The position numbers and the translations under genes were made by a program. The notes under the pieces are model-generated. The model was given only the letters and a program-made list of their open reading frames with translations. It searched no databases and had not been told where the DNA came from. From the NCBI RefSeq assembly GCF_000801105.2, contig NC_079516.1:31888790-31952789 (forward strand): a stretch of DNA of 64,000 bases, read 5' to 3'. Below, in pieces: positions 32,937-44,220 of the stretch. Source of the DNA: Raphanus sativus (taxonomy: Eukaryota; Streptophyta; Magnoliopsida; Brassicales; Brassicaceae). Position 1 is the stretch's first letter. Every line of letters starts with the position of its first letter.

Positions 32937-34779
32937 CTAGGTGGTTGCCCGCGAATTCGCGGATATAAATATTATATGTAAATATATATTATGTATAGAA
33001 TATCGTAAAGTTTTCATAAATTTGATAAAAAAATTACGGATGAATATTTAGTAATAACAAATACTTGTGAAATTATCTATGTAATTATCATATTAACATC
33101 CTCAACACATATTTTGTAACTTTTTGACCGTTTTTATTTTATTTTTATTTTTTTTGTTCTTTTCATTAATTTTTTGCTAATGTTTTCCTATTTTTTACAT
33201 ATTTTCTAAATATTTATTTCTCTCTCTAAATAGTAATAAATGAACCAAAAATCAATATAATAATTGTTTTTCAATCGTAACATTATCTTTTCCACTTTAT
33301 TATTTGATTTAAATGCAAAACTTTTTTTAATCAAAATTCTCACATGTTCCATTAATATAATTCGTTCAATCTTTAAAGCCTAATTGGTTATAAAGCATAT
33401 ATGGACATTGTAAGAGATTAATAATTATTATAAATACGATTGTATTTTTTTTAAATTGGACAAAATATTTGTTGGACTCATTGGACATATATACACACTG
33501 TATTTTGATTACAATATAAATAATTTGAAATTGTTTGTTTGGTAATATAGATTAGATTAGGTAATTCTAAGATTAATTTTCTTTAATAAAATTTAATTAA
33601 ATAAATAAAAATTTAAAAAACAATACTAAACAAATTAAGAGAATTGATTCTAAATGACTTAAGAAAAATCCACTTAAATGACTTCTCAACTAATACATAA
33701 GAGGATTTATAAGTGTACATTATAATTAACTTTTTTATTGATTAATATTATTTTTAAACAACTTACCATATAATTTTATTATAATCAAAGCTAATGAATT
33801 TATACCAAAAAGCTATATGAATTATACTAATAGAGTATTAACTCGAGTCTCATATTAGTACAATGTTCCATTTTTTAATTTACATTATAATAAACTTGTT
33901 AATTTATTATTATTATTTTAAACAACTTACCTTTATAACTTCATGTTTTTAAATATACAAATACTTTAATCATTTCTGAAAGTGATAACTTAACTATACT
34001 ATCAACATTTGTCATTTAAAAATGACTGATTTTTTAAAAGGATGTACATTTGACAGTTTTGCATTCATTGGACATATTTTTAGAAAAAAACATAATGTAT
34101 ATAAGAAATATTATTAGATTTAAGTTAATTAGTTTTCTGAAACAAAATATTTTTTGGATTCACTATTAATAAAATTATGTTTAAAACCGTTATAAAATTA
34201 TTTCTATAATATCATATGTACTTATATGTATATTATAAATATCTATAATGAAATTTATGATATTTAATTGTTTCCATAAATAAATTATTTTAATTCATCT
34301 ATATTTAAGATGTTTAATTAGTTTTTTTGTAATATATATAGATTATATTATGTAATTTTAAGATTTGTTTCCTTTAAAATAACTTAATTAAATAATGAAA
34401 ATTCAGATATCAACAACCAATCAAATTAAGAGAATTAATTCTAAACTTCACATATGGATGACACATAAGCAAAATCTATGACTTCTCAACTAATATATAG
34501 AAAGATTATCAATTTATATAATGTAATCTATGATATTTAATTGTTTTTATAAATAAATTATATTAATTTATCTATGCTTAAGATGTTTAATTGTATGTTT
34601 GGAAATATATATTAGATTAGGTAATTCTAGAGTTAGTTTCTTTTTAAAAACTTTAACTAAATAAATAAAAATTAAAAATTATCAACCAATCAAATTATAA
34701 AGATTAATTAGAATTCTCTCATATGAACGACATGTCAACAGAATTCACTTAAATGACTTCTCATTTAATATATAGGGGA
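32937..34779 (-). mobile_element. non-autonomous Helitron E (minus strand) with repeated 5' region
   Basis: Outer 5' end on the minus strand at 34779: TCCCCTATATATTAAATGAG, preceded by A. The 3' end has a CCGCGAATTCGCGG palindrome followed by GCAACCACCTAG at 32937 with T next. Two more 5'-like termini of the same family lie inside, at about 33695 (TCCTCTTATGTATTAGTTGA) and 34508 (TCTTTCTATATATTAGTTGA), each followed by the same approximately 170-base subterminal sequence. Confidence 0.75.
33520..34779. repeat. three direct copies of a Helitron 5' subterminal region
   Basis: Copies at about 33525-33705, 34320-34515 and 34590-34779 share AGATTAGGTAATTCTA, TTAATTAAATAAATAAAAAT, AATTAAGAGAATTGATTCTA and GACTTCTCAACTAATA. 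Confidence 0.75.
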
Positions 34780-35868
34780 TATATAAATAATTCAAAATTT
34801 AAAGTTGACAAATTATATATAATATTTTATATCTTTGCTATCTTCAAGTATTGTACTTATAAGGCATATAATTAATTCACTAATAACTCTCTTTTTGATA
34901 TAAAATTAAGTATAAATATAAGTTTGAGCAACAAAATATTCAAATACCTAAGATGAAAAGAATAAGGATATGAGTATTGGACAATTATTAATTTTTTACC
35001 TTTATTATATCAATATTAATCATTTTGACTGCAATAGATATTACACTTTCCGAGCAGAGATCCTCCTATATATTGGAACATTGGTTTATTTTTGTTTAAT
35101 AGTTTTAATTTTTTGGGAGGTAATAATAAATTCCATACTATTGGTTAAGGTAATACAGCTTAACCAAAAAGGTACGTAATATATATGGTATCTTGGAATA
35201 TATTTTCTGTATCGTGACAAGAAAATTGTTCCAATTTTCGAAATTCGATACATCATATAATAAGTTTAACATTTAATTTAAATTTTTAAGGGAATTAGAG
35301 TATATCGTTATATGATATTTTATTAAGAAAGCAATTAGATTATGTCGTTATAGCCGTAGAAAAAGTGTCGTTATGTTTATGTTGTCCCGAGGTGATTTAC
35401 ATTGTTTGTTTTGCAAGCATTTTGCCTTGAAACACATGTAACTACTAGTTTAATTTTTACTACATGCAAAAAAATATAAAACAAGAAAAAAGATTATTTT
35501 AAAAAGTTTTTCATTTAATTTGATTTTAATTTATTATTTCTGTTAATATGTAGATATTATTTGATAGAAGTTAATATGTGGATATACAATTATACAATAG
35601 TAAAATATAAATTAAAATTGTGGGTAGGGTGTTGAATTTTTTTTATGTTGAATTTTATTAAACAAAACTATTGTGTAAATTATAAAATAAAGTGATTGTT
35701 GAATAATTAAGTGGAAGAGATAAAAGATGATATGACATGTTAAAAATGAGAATGTTGAATAATTCAACCATTGGTTTGACAAAAAAAAAAGAATTATTCA
35801 ACCATATTGGATAGTCTTAGAACAATTGATCTCAACTCTCCTGTCCTACAACAAGAAATCCAGGTATC
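34780..35868. other. AT-rich intergenic DNA
   Basis: No convincing gene; the open frame at 34970-35179 has no recognisable features. GTTGAATAATTCAACCATTG-type words at 35625-35815 hint at an old MITE, but borders are unclear. Confidence 0.5.
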
Positions 35869-36091
35869 GAGCATCTCCATTGGTGAACCTCATGGGAAGG
35901 TTTACCAAAAAAAAAATTTATTATTTTTTTATTATTTTTTTTACTGTTTGATTTTTTTCTGTAAAAAAAAAAAATAATAATAATCGATCAACCGTAGGTC
36001 GTCATGTGTTATGGGGTCCGCGAAATAGTGATGATACATGTTTAGTGGGAATTTGTGTGAATCCCAATTAGTTTCAATAATGGGGATGCTC
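35869..36091. mobile_element. short TIR element (MITE), 223 bases
   Basis: Ends GAGCATCTCCATTGG and AATGGGGATGCTC are inverted repeats with one or two mismatches. Very A/T-rich centre, no coding capacity. No convincing target duplication, so the superfamily is left open. Confidence 0.6.
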
Positions 36092-36568
36092 TTACAGCGC
36101 GATTAAGAAAGCTAACTCTTCGCCCACAATGACTGACTCGTTCTTTGCTGTTTTTTTTCTGCCTTTCTAGTTAGTAATATTTTTTTTTGCAACAATTCCA
36201 ACAAATAAATAAAACAAAACAAAATTACAACCATCTCATTTCTAGACGTTGAATCAGTTTCTTTTAAAAAGACAACAGTTAATTGGTCCAGTGCTAATCT
36301 TGTCATTTTCAATTAGCTAATCTTGTCATTTCAGTTAGCTTTGTGTTCCATGCATCAATACAATTAAAACAGCAGCCTTTATTTTGACATCCCCTTGATG
36401 TTTCAAAAAATTAACAAGAATGCCATTCCTATTTTTAAGGTTAGTTATTTTAATTATTTTTAAATTATTCATTAAATTCTATATATTGTAATATATTTTC
36501 AAAACTGATTTCTCATTAACTTCTTATCTAAAAACGTGGGTGTATAAGTTTGAAATATATATATATAT
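36092..36568. other. intergenic DNA, nothing recognised
   Basis: No gene or complete element seen; ends in a (TA)n run at about 36557-36574. Confidence 0.5.
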
Positions 36569-36778
36569 ATATATAGTATTAAAATAGGAACATAACCTAT
36601 TGATATAGGTGTGGTCTAATTATTCTAATATAATTATTAAAACCTTATATTAATCATTAAAAAATATTATAAAAATAAAAACACAAATATAATTAAAAAA
36701 TAAATATAAAAATTAAAATTTTAGAATAAATATAAAAAATAAATATGCCCGCCCTTTAAAGGGCGGGTCAAAATCTAG
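36569..36778 (+). mobile_element. short Helitron with perfect 3' palindrome
   Basis: The 3' end is the 20-base perfect palindrome CCCGCCCTTTAAAGGGCGGG, then TCAAAATCTAG ending at 36778, followed by T. The 5' end is probably the TATAGTATTAAAATAGGAAC region, where the usual TC start seems to have been overwritten by the (TA)n run; the left border is approximate. Confidence 0.65.
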
Positions 36779-36796
36779 TGTAGCTTAAACAAGTTA

Positions 36797-36896
36797 GTAA
36801 AGCTGTAAAAATAGTCGGACTTTTATTTTTTTTGTAAACTGCAAAAATAGTCGGACTTTTTTTTCTTTTTGTAAACTGCAAAAATAGTCGGACTTC
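36797..36896. repeat. 37-base tandem repeat, three copies
   Basis: GTAAACTGCAAAAATAGTCG, then GAC and a T-rich tail, is repeated at about 36797, 36834 and 36871 with a period near 37 bases. Confidence 0.8.
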
Positions 36897-37364
36897 AATC
36901 AAGAAAAAATATATAGGCGGACAGTTGCAAAAAAAAAATATATATATATATATATAGGCGGACTTTGGGAAGACCCGGATTCGAAATAACTCCACGACGT
37001 TAACTCGTGTGATCACATAGATGTCAGGTTATGTTTTATGTGTCTCATTTAAATATACGAAGAGAAAATATTGTTGAATTACTCCTTTTTTTTTTTTTTT
37101 GCTAAAATTGAATTACTCCTTGTTTTGGAGATTAGTTTGGATTTTTCTTTATAGGATAAAGATATTCCCAAATTAGCTTTTTGTCACTGTAACTTAAACA
37201 AATTGTATTTTGAGACGATAAACCATTAGACTGGTAAAACTCTAAAAATTAAATGAGCAACCATAAAAGATAAAAAATGTTGACACGGACGTTTTCTCTC
37301 TCTGAAAACTGAGAAGTGAGTCAAAATCCCTAGAACTCAGCGTTGACCACCTTCCTCCCCCACG

Positions 37365-39200
37365 ATGTCCGGCGTATCGGAGCCACCGCTGGTGCCTCCT
37401 GTTCCCCCTGACCTCTTCTTCCTCGTGCCTCCAGAATCTTCAGTTCCTCTGGCCCCTTCTTGTCCTGTTGTGAAGGATACGATTATGACGGAAGCCTCCG
37501 ACAAAAACGTGGTCTCTTCACCGAGGGTTGATGCTTCCCCTAATCAGGTGGCTCCTTCCTCTGGTCTATCTGCTCCGGTAGCGGCTTCTGCAACAATTGT
37601 GACGGCTCCCATGGATGAAAATCAGCTCGGAGTTTCGTCGACACCACCGTCGGAGGGTAAAACCAAAGACTCTACTACTCAGAGCTCTGAGTTTAACTGG
37701 CTTAGTAGAACTAAAGCAACAAGAAAGTTCCCTCAATCCGACATCCCTGTAACGCAGTCTGATGAAGGAGTTCCACGGGTAAAGATTCCCAATGGAGTGT
37801 TTGAGAGAGGAGCTAAAGCTCATTCAGATTTCATAGTGGGAATCTTTTATGGCAATGCCCCTTCTTATGGAAAGATTTGGGGAGTTCTTAATTATCTATG
37901 GGGCAGAGATAAGAGAGTGACGATTCACAATCTCTCGAAAAATGCTTATCTGTTCCATATTCCATCGGTGGCTCTAAGGCAACGTATTCTCCAGCATGAA
38001 CTATGGAGAGTTGGTGACTCGCCTTTCTTTGTAACGGAATGGAAAGCTTCATTTAGTATTGATCCTCCTTCACTCCAGCGGGCTCCGATATGGGCTACTC
38101 TGAATAAGGTTCCGTTTGATCTTCTTACGGATGAAGGTCTGGTAATCATTACTAAGCCGTTGGGAAAGATTGTAGATGCAAAACCTTTCTCAAGTGTTTC
38201 TTCAGTAGACGTGAAGGTGGTCGTCGATCTAACGGTTAAGCTCCCGGAAATGGTTGAGATTGAAAGAGAAAACGGGTTGGTAGATGTCTTAGAGGTGACT
38301 TACGCTTGGCTACCTCCACTTTGTCCGGTTTGCAAGGAGATCGGTCATAAAGCGAATTTCTGTCCCACTATTAAGCCCCAGTCGGAACATCAAACTAAAA
38401 ATGGTGCTAAGAGTGGAGTAAGTAAATCTGGGAAATCTAAAAAATCTACTGGGAAAGCTACTGACAAGTCTAAAACTGCGGTTACAGGCAAGCAGAAACT
38501 AAGGGAAGATCAAACTCCTGAGCAAACTGTTCCAGTTAAATCTTGTTTGAAATCGGTCCTTACTGATTTGGATTCATCTGCTAGAGCTTCTTTGGTCTTT
38601 CAAAAGGTTGCTCCTTCTTGTTCTGTTGCTACACATTCTGGTGATCTTAATCATGTGGAAGCTTCTTTTACCAAGTTGGCCTCTGTAGGAATAGATGCTT
38701 CTCCTCAGGATAATTTACAGTCACTATCTGAGGTTCACCAGGCTCCTTCCTCTGAGACTCAGTTGCAGTCTTCTCTTTTGGTTCCTGATCCCACTGCACC
38801 TGATCAGGAAACACCTTTTCTTCCAGCAGTTAAGGCGGTTTCATTTAAGGCTGCGGATGTTTCTAACCAAAAAAATCTGGAGGTTGTTTCTTTTAATCCC
38901 TTTGCGGTTCTTGAGCAGGATGAAGATCCTTCTTCTCTTCAGGATGACTCTACTCTCTCTCTGGTGGTTTCTGTGCCGGTGAATAATCAGCCTATTCAAT
39001 CTGAGCCAGTGAATAATCAGTCTGCTGCAACTGTGACAGTGATGAATCAGTCTGATCAAAATGTGATAAAGAATAATCAGTCTACTCCATCTCCGGTCTT
39101 GTCTAGAAACCAGAAAAGCAAGAAGAGGAAGCTGGCTAAAAGGTCCCCTGTCTCAGGCGGTTCGCCTCCCCTTATATTAGGGGATCGCAACCTCCATTAA
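37365..39200 (+). CDS. LINE ORF1: DUF4283/CCHC gag-like protein
   Basis: 611 codons from ATG at 37365 to TAA at 39198. A Pro/Ser-rich N terminus is followed at about residues 145-260 by the DUF4283 RNA-binding-like domain (FIVGIFYGNAPSYGKIWGVL, FHIPSVALRQRILQHELWRV, PIWATLNKVPFDLLTDEGL). A zinc knuckle follows near residue 320 (CPVCKEIGHKANFC, C-x2-C-x4-H-x4-C), then a long low-complexity tail with a basic end (SKKRKLAKR). It should coat the LINE RNA (family knowledge). ORF2 starts eight bases after the stop. No break is seen. Confidence 0.9.
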   Translation: MSGVSEPPLVPPVPPDLFFLVPPESSVPLAPSCPVVKDTIMTEASDKNVVSSPRVDASPNQVAPSSGLSAPVAASATIVTAPMDENQLGVSSTPPSEGKTKDSTTQSSEFNWLSRTKATRKFPQSDIPVTQSDEGVPRVKIPNGVFERGAKAHSDFIVGIFYGNAPSYGKIWGVLNYLWGRDKRVTIHNLSKNAYLFHIPSVALRQRILQHELWRVGDSPFFVTEWKASFSIDPPSLQRAPIWATLNKVPFDLLTDEGLVIITKPLGKIVDAKPFSSVSSVDVKVVVDLTVKLPEMVEIERENGLVDVLEVTYAWLPPLCPVCKEIGHKANFCPTIKPQSEHQTKNGAKSGVSKSGKSKKSTGKATDKSKTAVTGKQKLREDQTPEQTVPVKSCLKSVLTDLDSSARASLVFQKVAPSCSVATHSGDLNHVEASFTKLASVGIDASPQDNLQSLSEVHQAPSSETQLQSSLLVPDPTAPDQETPFLPAVKAVSFKAADVSNQKNLEVVSFNPFAVLEQDEDPSSLQDDSTLSLVVSVPVNNQPIQSEPVNNQSAATVTVMNQSDQNVIKNNQSTPSPVLSRNQKSKKRKLAKRSPVSGGSPPLILGDRNLH

Positions 39201-39208
39201 TTTTTTTT

Positions 39209-42200
39209 ATGTCGGATACATTTTTTTGGAACGTGCGCGGCATCAACCATTTTTCGAAGCATATACCTCTGTCTTCGTGGATAAATAAAAGGAAAATTTG
39301 CTTTGGTGCTCTTTTGGAAACGCATGTTAGCGAGGATAATAGTGTATCTATTTTGTCGGTGTTGGGACCGGGTTGGAAGCTTATGGCTAACTATCAATTC
39401 TCTGATCTTGGTAAGGTGTGGTTTGTTTATAAAGATCCTATCAAGATCCAGTTTTTGTTTGCGGATGCTCAATCAATCACGGTTAAAGTCTCGCCTCCGG
39501 AAGCTCTTCCTTTCTTCTTCACGGCAGTTTATGCTTCTAATCTGTTAGAAGAACGTCAGCAGCTCTGGACCTCTTTAAGAGACACATCAGTATCTTTTGA
39601 CCTGGCTTCCAGCCCTTGGATGGTTTGTGGGGATTTTAATGAAATTTTGGATCCCAGAGAGACCTCTAATTCTTCTATTATTACTTCCACCAGAGCCATG
39701 AGGGAGTTTGGCTCGTGCTTATCAGACATCGGAGTGTTTGATCTGTCGTCGCAGGGACCTAAGTATACATGGTCGAACCATCGTCCTTCAGATCCCATTG
39801 GTAAAAAGATTGATAGATGCCTGGTGAATGATCTGTGGCAACTGTCTTATCCGAAGGGATTTTGCTCCTTTGAACCTCCGGAGTTTTCAGATCATACGCC
39901 ATGTCATATTAGGCTTACCTCCACTAGGCCTTCTTTTGGGACCAGACCTTTTATGTTTCCAAGTTATTTGATAAAGCTCCCCTCGTTTGTTCCTACTATA
40001 AAAGAATGTTGGCTTCAGATAGGAGGACCTGCAGGAAATCTCACTGTCTTATGTTTTAAGCTTAAGCAGCTTAAAGCTCCCATTAAGTCGCTTTGTAAGG
40101 AAAACTTCAGTCAGATTGAGAGAAGAGTTCAGGAGGCAAAATCGACTTTAGATTCTCACCAACTGCAGGCGCTAAATTTTCCGTCTGAAGATAACTTAGC
40201 TATGGAGAAAGAGTCTCGGGAAGCATGGCTGTTTCTGCGTTTGGCAGAAGAAATGTTCTTCCGTCAGCGCTCGAGAATTAAATGGTTGGAAGCAGGGGAT
40301 TTAAACACTCAGTTTTTTCACAGAATTACCATGGTCAGAAATGCTCTTAATGGGATTACCTATCTTCTGAGAGGTGATGGTTCAAGATCTCAGTCACTAA
40401 AAGAGGTTCATCAGATTGCAGCTGCTCATTTTGCGGGAATCTTATGCACCCTAAGGGGCTCCTATTGTATGTTTCTTCCGGAATATATGACAAGAGTTAT
40501 CTTAACGGTCTGTACTCCGGCTCATCAGGATCTTCTCTCTGCTCCTGTCACGGCTGCCTTGATCAAAACGACGTTGTTCAAGCTCTCTCTTAATCGTACC
40601 CCTAGACCTGATGGTTTAACGGCTGAGTTCTTTAGAGCACTATGAAGCTTGCTAGGTGATGAAGTCTGTACGGCGATCTTGGACTTCTTCAAATCCAGGT
40701 TCATGCCTTCGGGACTTAATTCCACTTCTCTTATTTTGATCCCAAAAAGGCCAGGAGCGGATAATATACAAGATTTCAGGCCTATATCTTGTCTTAATAC
40801 CTTATATAAGGTAATTTCCCGTATCTTGGCTGATAGATTGAAGGAGATTCTCCCAGATCTTGTGCTACCTAATCAAACGGGATTCATCAAAAATAGGCTG
40901 CTGCTAGAAAATGTTTTGCTAGCCTCTGAGGTGCTTAATGGTTATCAGAGAAAGAATAGATCACCGAGAATTGCGCTTAAGGTGGACATCTCTAAGGCAT
41001 TTGATTCTGTCCGTTGGGATTTCCTACTTCAAACTCTCAAGGCTATGCAATTTCCTGCTGCTTTTGTTGACTGCATACGTGCGTGTATCACCACTCCGTC
41101 CTTCTCTCTGAGCATAAATGGGGTAACTTCTGGTTTCTTTAAAGGAAAAACAGGTTTGAGGCAGGGAGATCCGATTTCTCCGCTTCTATTTGCGGTGGTC
41201 ATGAATGTCCTCTCTTATATGTTGAATCGGGCAGCTGAAGATGGTATTTTTGGCTATCACCCGGGTTGTGCGGGAACTAAGCTTACTCATCTTGCTTTTG
41301 CAGATGATTTATTAATTTTTCTTGATGGTACAGAATCTTCCTTAGCAGGAGTCTTTACGGTTCTGTCCCAGTTTGAAAAATTCTCTGGGCTGGAAGTGAA
41401 TATGTCAAAAACGTCTATGTTCTCCTCCGGTCTCTCTGCCCAGACGCAGCTCAACATATTAAATCGGTTTAGGCTCCGTTCCATACAGCTTCCGGTCCGA
41501 TATCTGGGCTTGCCTCTCTGCTCCAAGAAACTCTCGGTTAGGGATTGTGATCCTTTACTTGCTCAGGTTCGAAGGAAGCTTAATGGCTGGATGAATCGCC
41601 ATCTAAGTATGGCTGGTAGGCTGCAGCTTATTTCATCTACCATTCCGGGAATTATAGGTTTCTGGACATCTGCCTTTTGTATCCCTAAAAAGGTCTTAAA
41701 GATGATTCAGAGTCTTCTCTCTTCTTTCCTCTGGCATGGAACGCTTGGAAACACTTCTGCTAAGGTTGCTTGGGACTCTTTATGTTACCCGAAAGCTGAA
41801 GGAGGGTTGGGTATTAGATCTCTTACCTCATGGAACACGGTGTTTGGCATTAAGTTAATCTGGATGCTATATTTCCGTGCTGGTTCTATTTGGGTGGCTT
41901 GGGTCAGAGATAAATATCTTTCGACAGGTTCATTTTGGTCACTAAACTCGAGAAATTATTCCATCTCATGGACATTTCGTAGGCTATTAAAGTTAAGACA
42001 CATTGCTTTGTCTTTTCTTCGTATCATGGTGCGAGGGGGGAGTGAAACTTACTTCTGGTTCGATCTTTGGACTCCCTTTGGGGTCTTGGTTGATTATTTG
42101 GGACCGTCGGGACCTTCGGATTTGGGAATCCCTCTGGATTCTCTGGTTTCTTCCATTACACAAGGTTCAGCTTGGACTCTAAGACCCGCAAGGTCGGAAC

Positions 42201-42850
42201 GTCAAGTAAACCTTCATGTTTATCTCACTTCTTTTACTCCTTCTCCAGGAGCTGATGTTGCTATTTGGAAAGTTGGAGATACAATCACTGCTAAATTCTC
42301 TACGAAGAAAGTTTGGCAAGATTTGAGGAGGTCTAGGCCTTCGGTTTCGTGGGCGAGATTTGTTTGGAATCAGGCTATTATTCCCAAATTCAAGATTACT
42401 TCCTGGTTGTTTATGCTTAATCGCAATCCAACTATGGATCGTTTGATCTCTTGGGGTCTGGATTTGGAGAATTGTTGTCTTCTTTGTGGAACTGCTCCAG
42501 AATCTAGAGACCATTTGTTTTTTCTATGTCCTTACTCCACCCTGGTTTGGAAAACAGTTACTGGAGCGCTTGGTATCACCACCCCTCCTCTTCAGTGGGA
42601 TTCGGTTCTTCAATGGTTCGATGTAGTTACAACCAATCCCGATCGGTTGATTGCTATACTTCAAATATGGCACGGAACCATATATGCGTTATGGCAAGAG
42701 CGTAATGCACGGTATCATGATGGTCTTACTAAAGCTCATTGGATGTTATCTCGAGAAGTCATCAAACAAGCAAAGGACAAATCTACAGCTATGTGTAACT
42801 GTGGATCAGAACTTGGCTTGAGATTGGTGACTTTCTGGTCTGCGATTTAA
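39209..42850 (+). pseudogene. LINE ORF2: endonuclease-reverse transcriptase with one in-frame stop
   Basis: Frame open from ATG at 39209 to TAA at 42848, except for a TGA at 40643-40645 (codon 479), about where reverse transcriptase begins. Endonuclease domain: WNVRGINHFSKH, LLETHV, VCGDFNEIL, SDHTPCH. Reverse transcriptase: DFRPISCLNTLYKVISRILA, KVDISKAFDSVRWD, RQGDPISPLLF and the catalytic block LAFADDLLIF. The C-terminal zf-RVT part reads CCLLCGTAPESRDHLFFLCP. With the stop, only the endonuclease would be made from the first start. The remaining 733 codons are intact, so the mutation is recent or could be a sequence error. The two products of the stop would be expected at about 478 and 733 residues. 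Confidence 0.92.
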
Positions 42851-43093
42851 GAAGTGCAGCAAGGCTATTGCTGTGCTCATTCAATTCACTTCCGTGGTGT
42901 CCAAAGCCATTGTGACCTTCTTCCTTTTCTTCTGTTTAAATTCCCTTGCATCTCTGTTTTAGTTTGCTGCTTGTTTCCCCATTGTAAACTCTGTTTTAAT
43001 TATTTCAATATGAAGGCCAGTTAAAAAAAAAAAGATAAAAAATGTTTTAAACCATATAATATACTCGAATATACGATCATGTAAATGTACTTG

Positions 43094-43386
43094 CAGAGTC
43101 GTGCCTTTCGTATGAAAAAAAGAGGCGGCTGCCCCAGGCCCCTTCAACCATCATAAATTTTAGGCCCTAATTTTAGTTTTACTTGATTTAATGATCAAAA
43201 CATAGCACATTTAACTTTGTAATTTGGTCAATTACTTATATTACATATGCTAATAATTTGTATAAATCTGTTTAGATACTAGTTTTATGCATTACGAAAA
43301 CTCCTCATTTTATACTAAAACAACTTAAATAGAATTACGTTAATAGATATTTGCCTTAGGCCCTGAAAATTCCGAGCACGGCACTG
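43094..43386. mobile_element. hAT-type MITE
   Basis: 293 bases flanked by an 8-base duplication TGTACTTG (43086-43093 and 43387-43394). Ends CAGAGTCGTGCC and GAGCACGGCACTG are imperfect inverted repeats. Inside each end is an AGGCCC word. The 8-base duplication and CAG...CTG ends fit the hAT superfamily. No coding capacity. Confidence 0.85.
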
Positions 43387-43575
43387 TGTACTTGCACCCC
43401 ACTTGTCTTTGAGGATAATAGAACTTTCACTCGCTATACCATATTCATACGACTCAGATTGGTACGTAAACTTCTAGTCAATTTCCCATCCCCATGTTAT
43501 AATAATTAAAAACTATATACAGTTTTCTTTGAAAAATCCTTAGAACTTAAGGCTGCAGCCGACATTAACCGAGTC

Positions 43576-43582
43576 TATATAA
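43576..43582 (+). promoter_or_regulatory. TATA box of the DUF761-type gene
   Basis: TATATAA in the context CTATATAAGACC, 98 bases upstream of the chosen ATG. It is a well-placed core promoter, 190 bases downstream of the hAT MITE. Confidence 0.65.
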
Positions 43583-43679
43583 GACCCATACTTTTTGCAA
43601 TTCCAGAATATTTCTGGAAGCGCACACACAACAATATAAGAAAAAGAGAAAGAAGGTATTGTATATTTGTATTGTTGAC

Positions 43680-44066
43680 ATGGCAAAGAGCAAAGGCGCT
43701 TCCCTAATAAACCGGTTGAGACAAGCCGTCAATAAAGTGAATTTCTTGTTGAATTTCAAGATAAGCAGCCTCTGGGGTATTGTACCAATGCTTGATTCTT
43801 CTTCATCTCTTCGGTTTAGTTTCAACGATAGACCAGGTTTAGCAGCGGCTTGTGCAGAGGAGAATGAACCGGACTCAACCGGTTTTTCAAGAGGAGCGTT
43901 GTATAGAGCTGGGAGTTATGATCCACCTTCAGACGAAGACATAGACAACAAAGCTGAGATGTTCATAGCTAATTTCTACAAGCAGCTTAAGATTGAGAGA
44001 CAAATCTCTTTAGAACTTAAATATTGCTTGGGTAATAATCAAAGTTTCAACTATAGGTCGCCTTAG
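43680..44066 (+). CDS. small DUF761-type (cotton-fibre-like) protein
   Basis: 128 codons from ATG at 43680 (MAKSKGASLINRLRQAVNKV) to TAG at 44064, no intron. The start was chosen because the upstream in-frame extension has no ATG. A basic amphipathic N terminus is followed by a Ser-rich middle. Near the C terminus the motif DEDIDNKAEMFIANFYKQLK then IERQISLELKYC is the DUF761 signature (D-x-KAExFIxxFxxQLxxxRQxSL). The family is plant-specific, mostly small, and its function is largely unknown; some members respond to stress. A TATA box and an AT-rich 3' end with AATAATAAG support a real transcription unit. It lies between a LINE and an Athila element, with a hAT MITE in its promoter region. 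Confidence 0.8.
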   Translation: MAKSKGASLINRLRQAVNKVNFLLNFKISSLWGIVPMLDSSSSLRFSFNDRPGLAAACAEENEPDSTGFSRGALYRAGSYDPPSDEDIDNKAEMFIANFYKQLKIERQISLELKYCLGNNQSFNYRSP

Positions 44067-44220
44067 TTTTCATAGTTTTATTTATTCTTTTGTTCATTTA
44101 TTGTAATAATAAGATCCTATAATTTTCATTGGGGTCTTAGTTGATGATCGGCCTGCTATTTTTTCGTGGTAGGCTTATCCATTTTCGTATCATTATCGTT
44201 AGTGAGTCACGTTTATTCTT

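Larger units (their letters stand above)
37282..43029 (+). mobile_element. full-length L1-type LINE, nearly intact
   Basis: Flanked by a 17-base duplication, AAAAGATAAAAAATGTT, at 37265-37281 and 43030-43046, with a short A-tail before the right copy. The sequence around the left junction (bottom strand TTTT/A) is the usual L1 endonuclease target. Contains a short 5' UTR, an intact ORF1, an ORF2 with a single stop and a 180-base 3' UTR. Length 5748 bases. The long intact frames and exact duplication suggest a much younger insertion than the LINE at 7615. Confidence 0.93.

Noticed and set aside
34970..35179. 69-codon hydrophobic ORF as a membrane peptide
   Set aside because: AT-rich chance ORF with no start context, homologue or conserved feature.
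36478..36778. Helitron starting at the TCTATATATTG word at 36478
   Set aside because: The preceding base is T rather than A, and the following sequence does not resemble family 5' ends as well as the TATAGTATTAAAATAGG region near 36570.
40649..42850. Separate gene for the second part of LINE ORF2
   Set aside because: It is in the same frame as 39209-40645 and separated only by one TGA; it is the reverse transcriptase part of one ORF.
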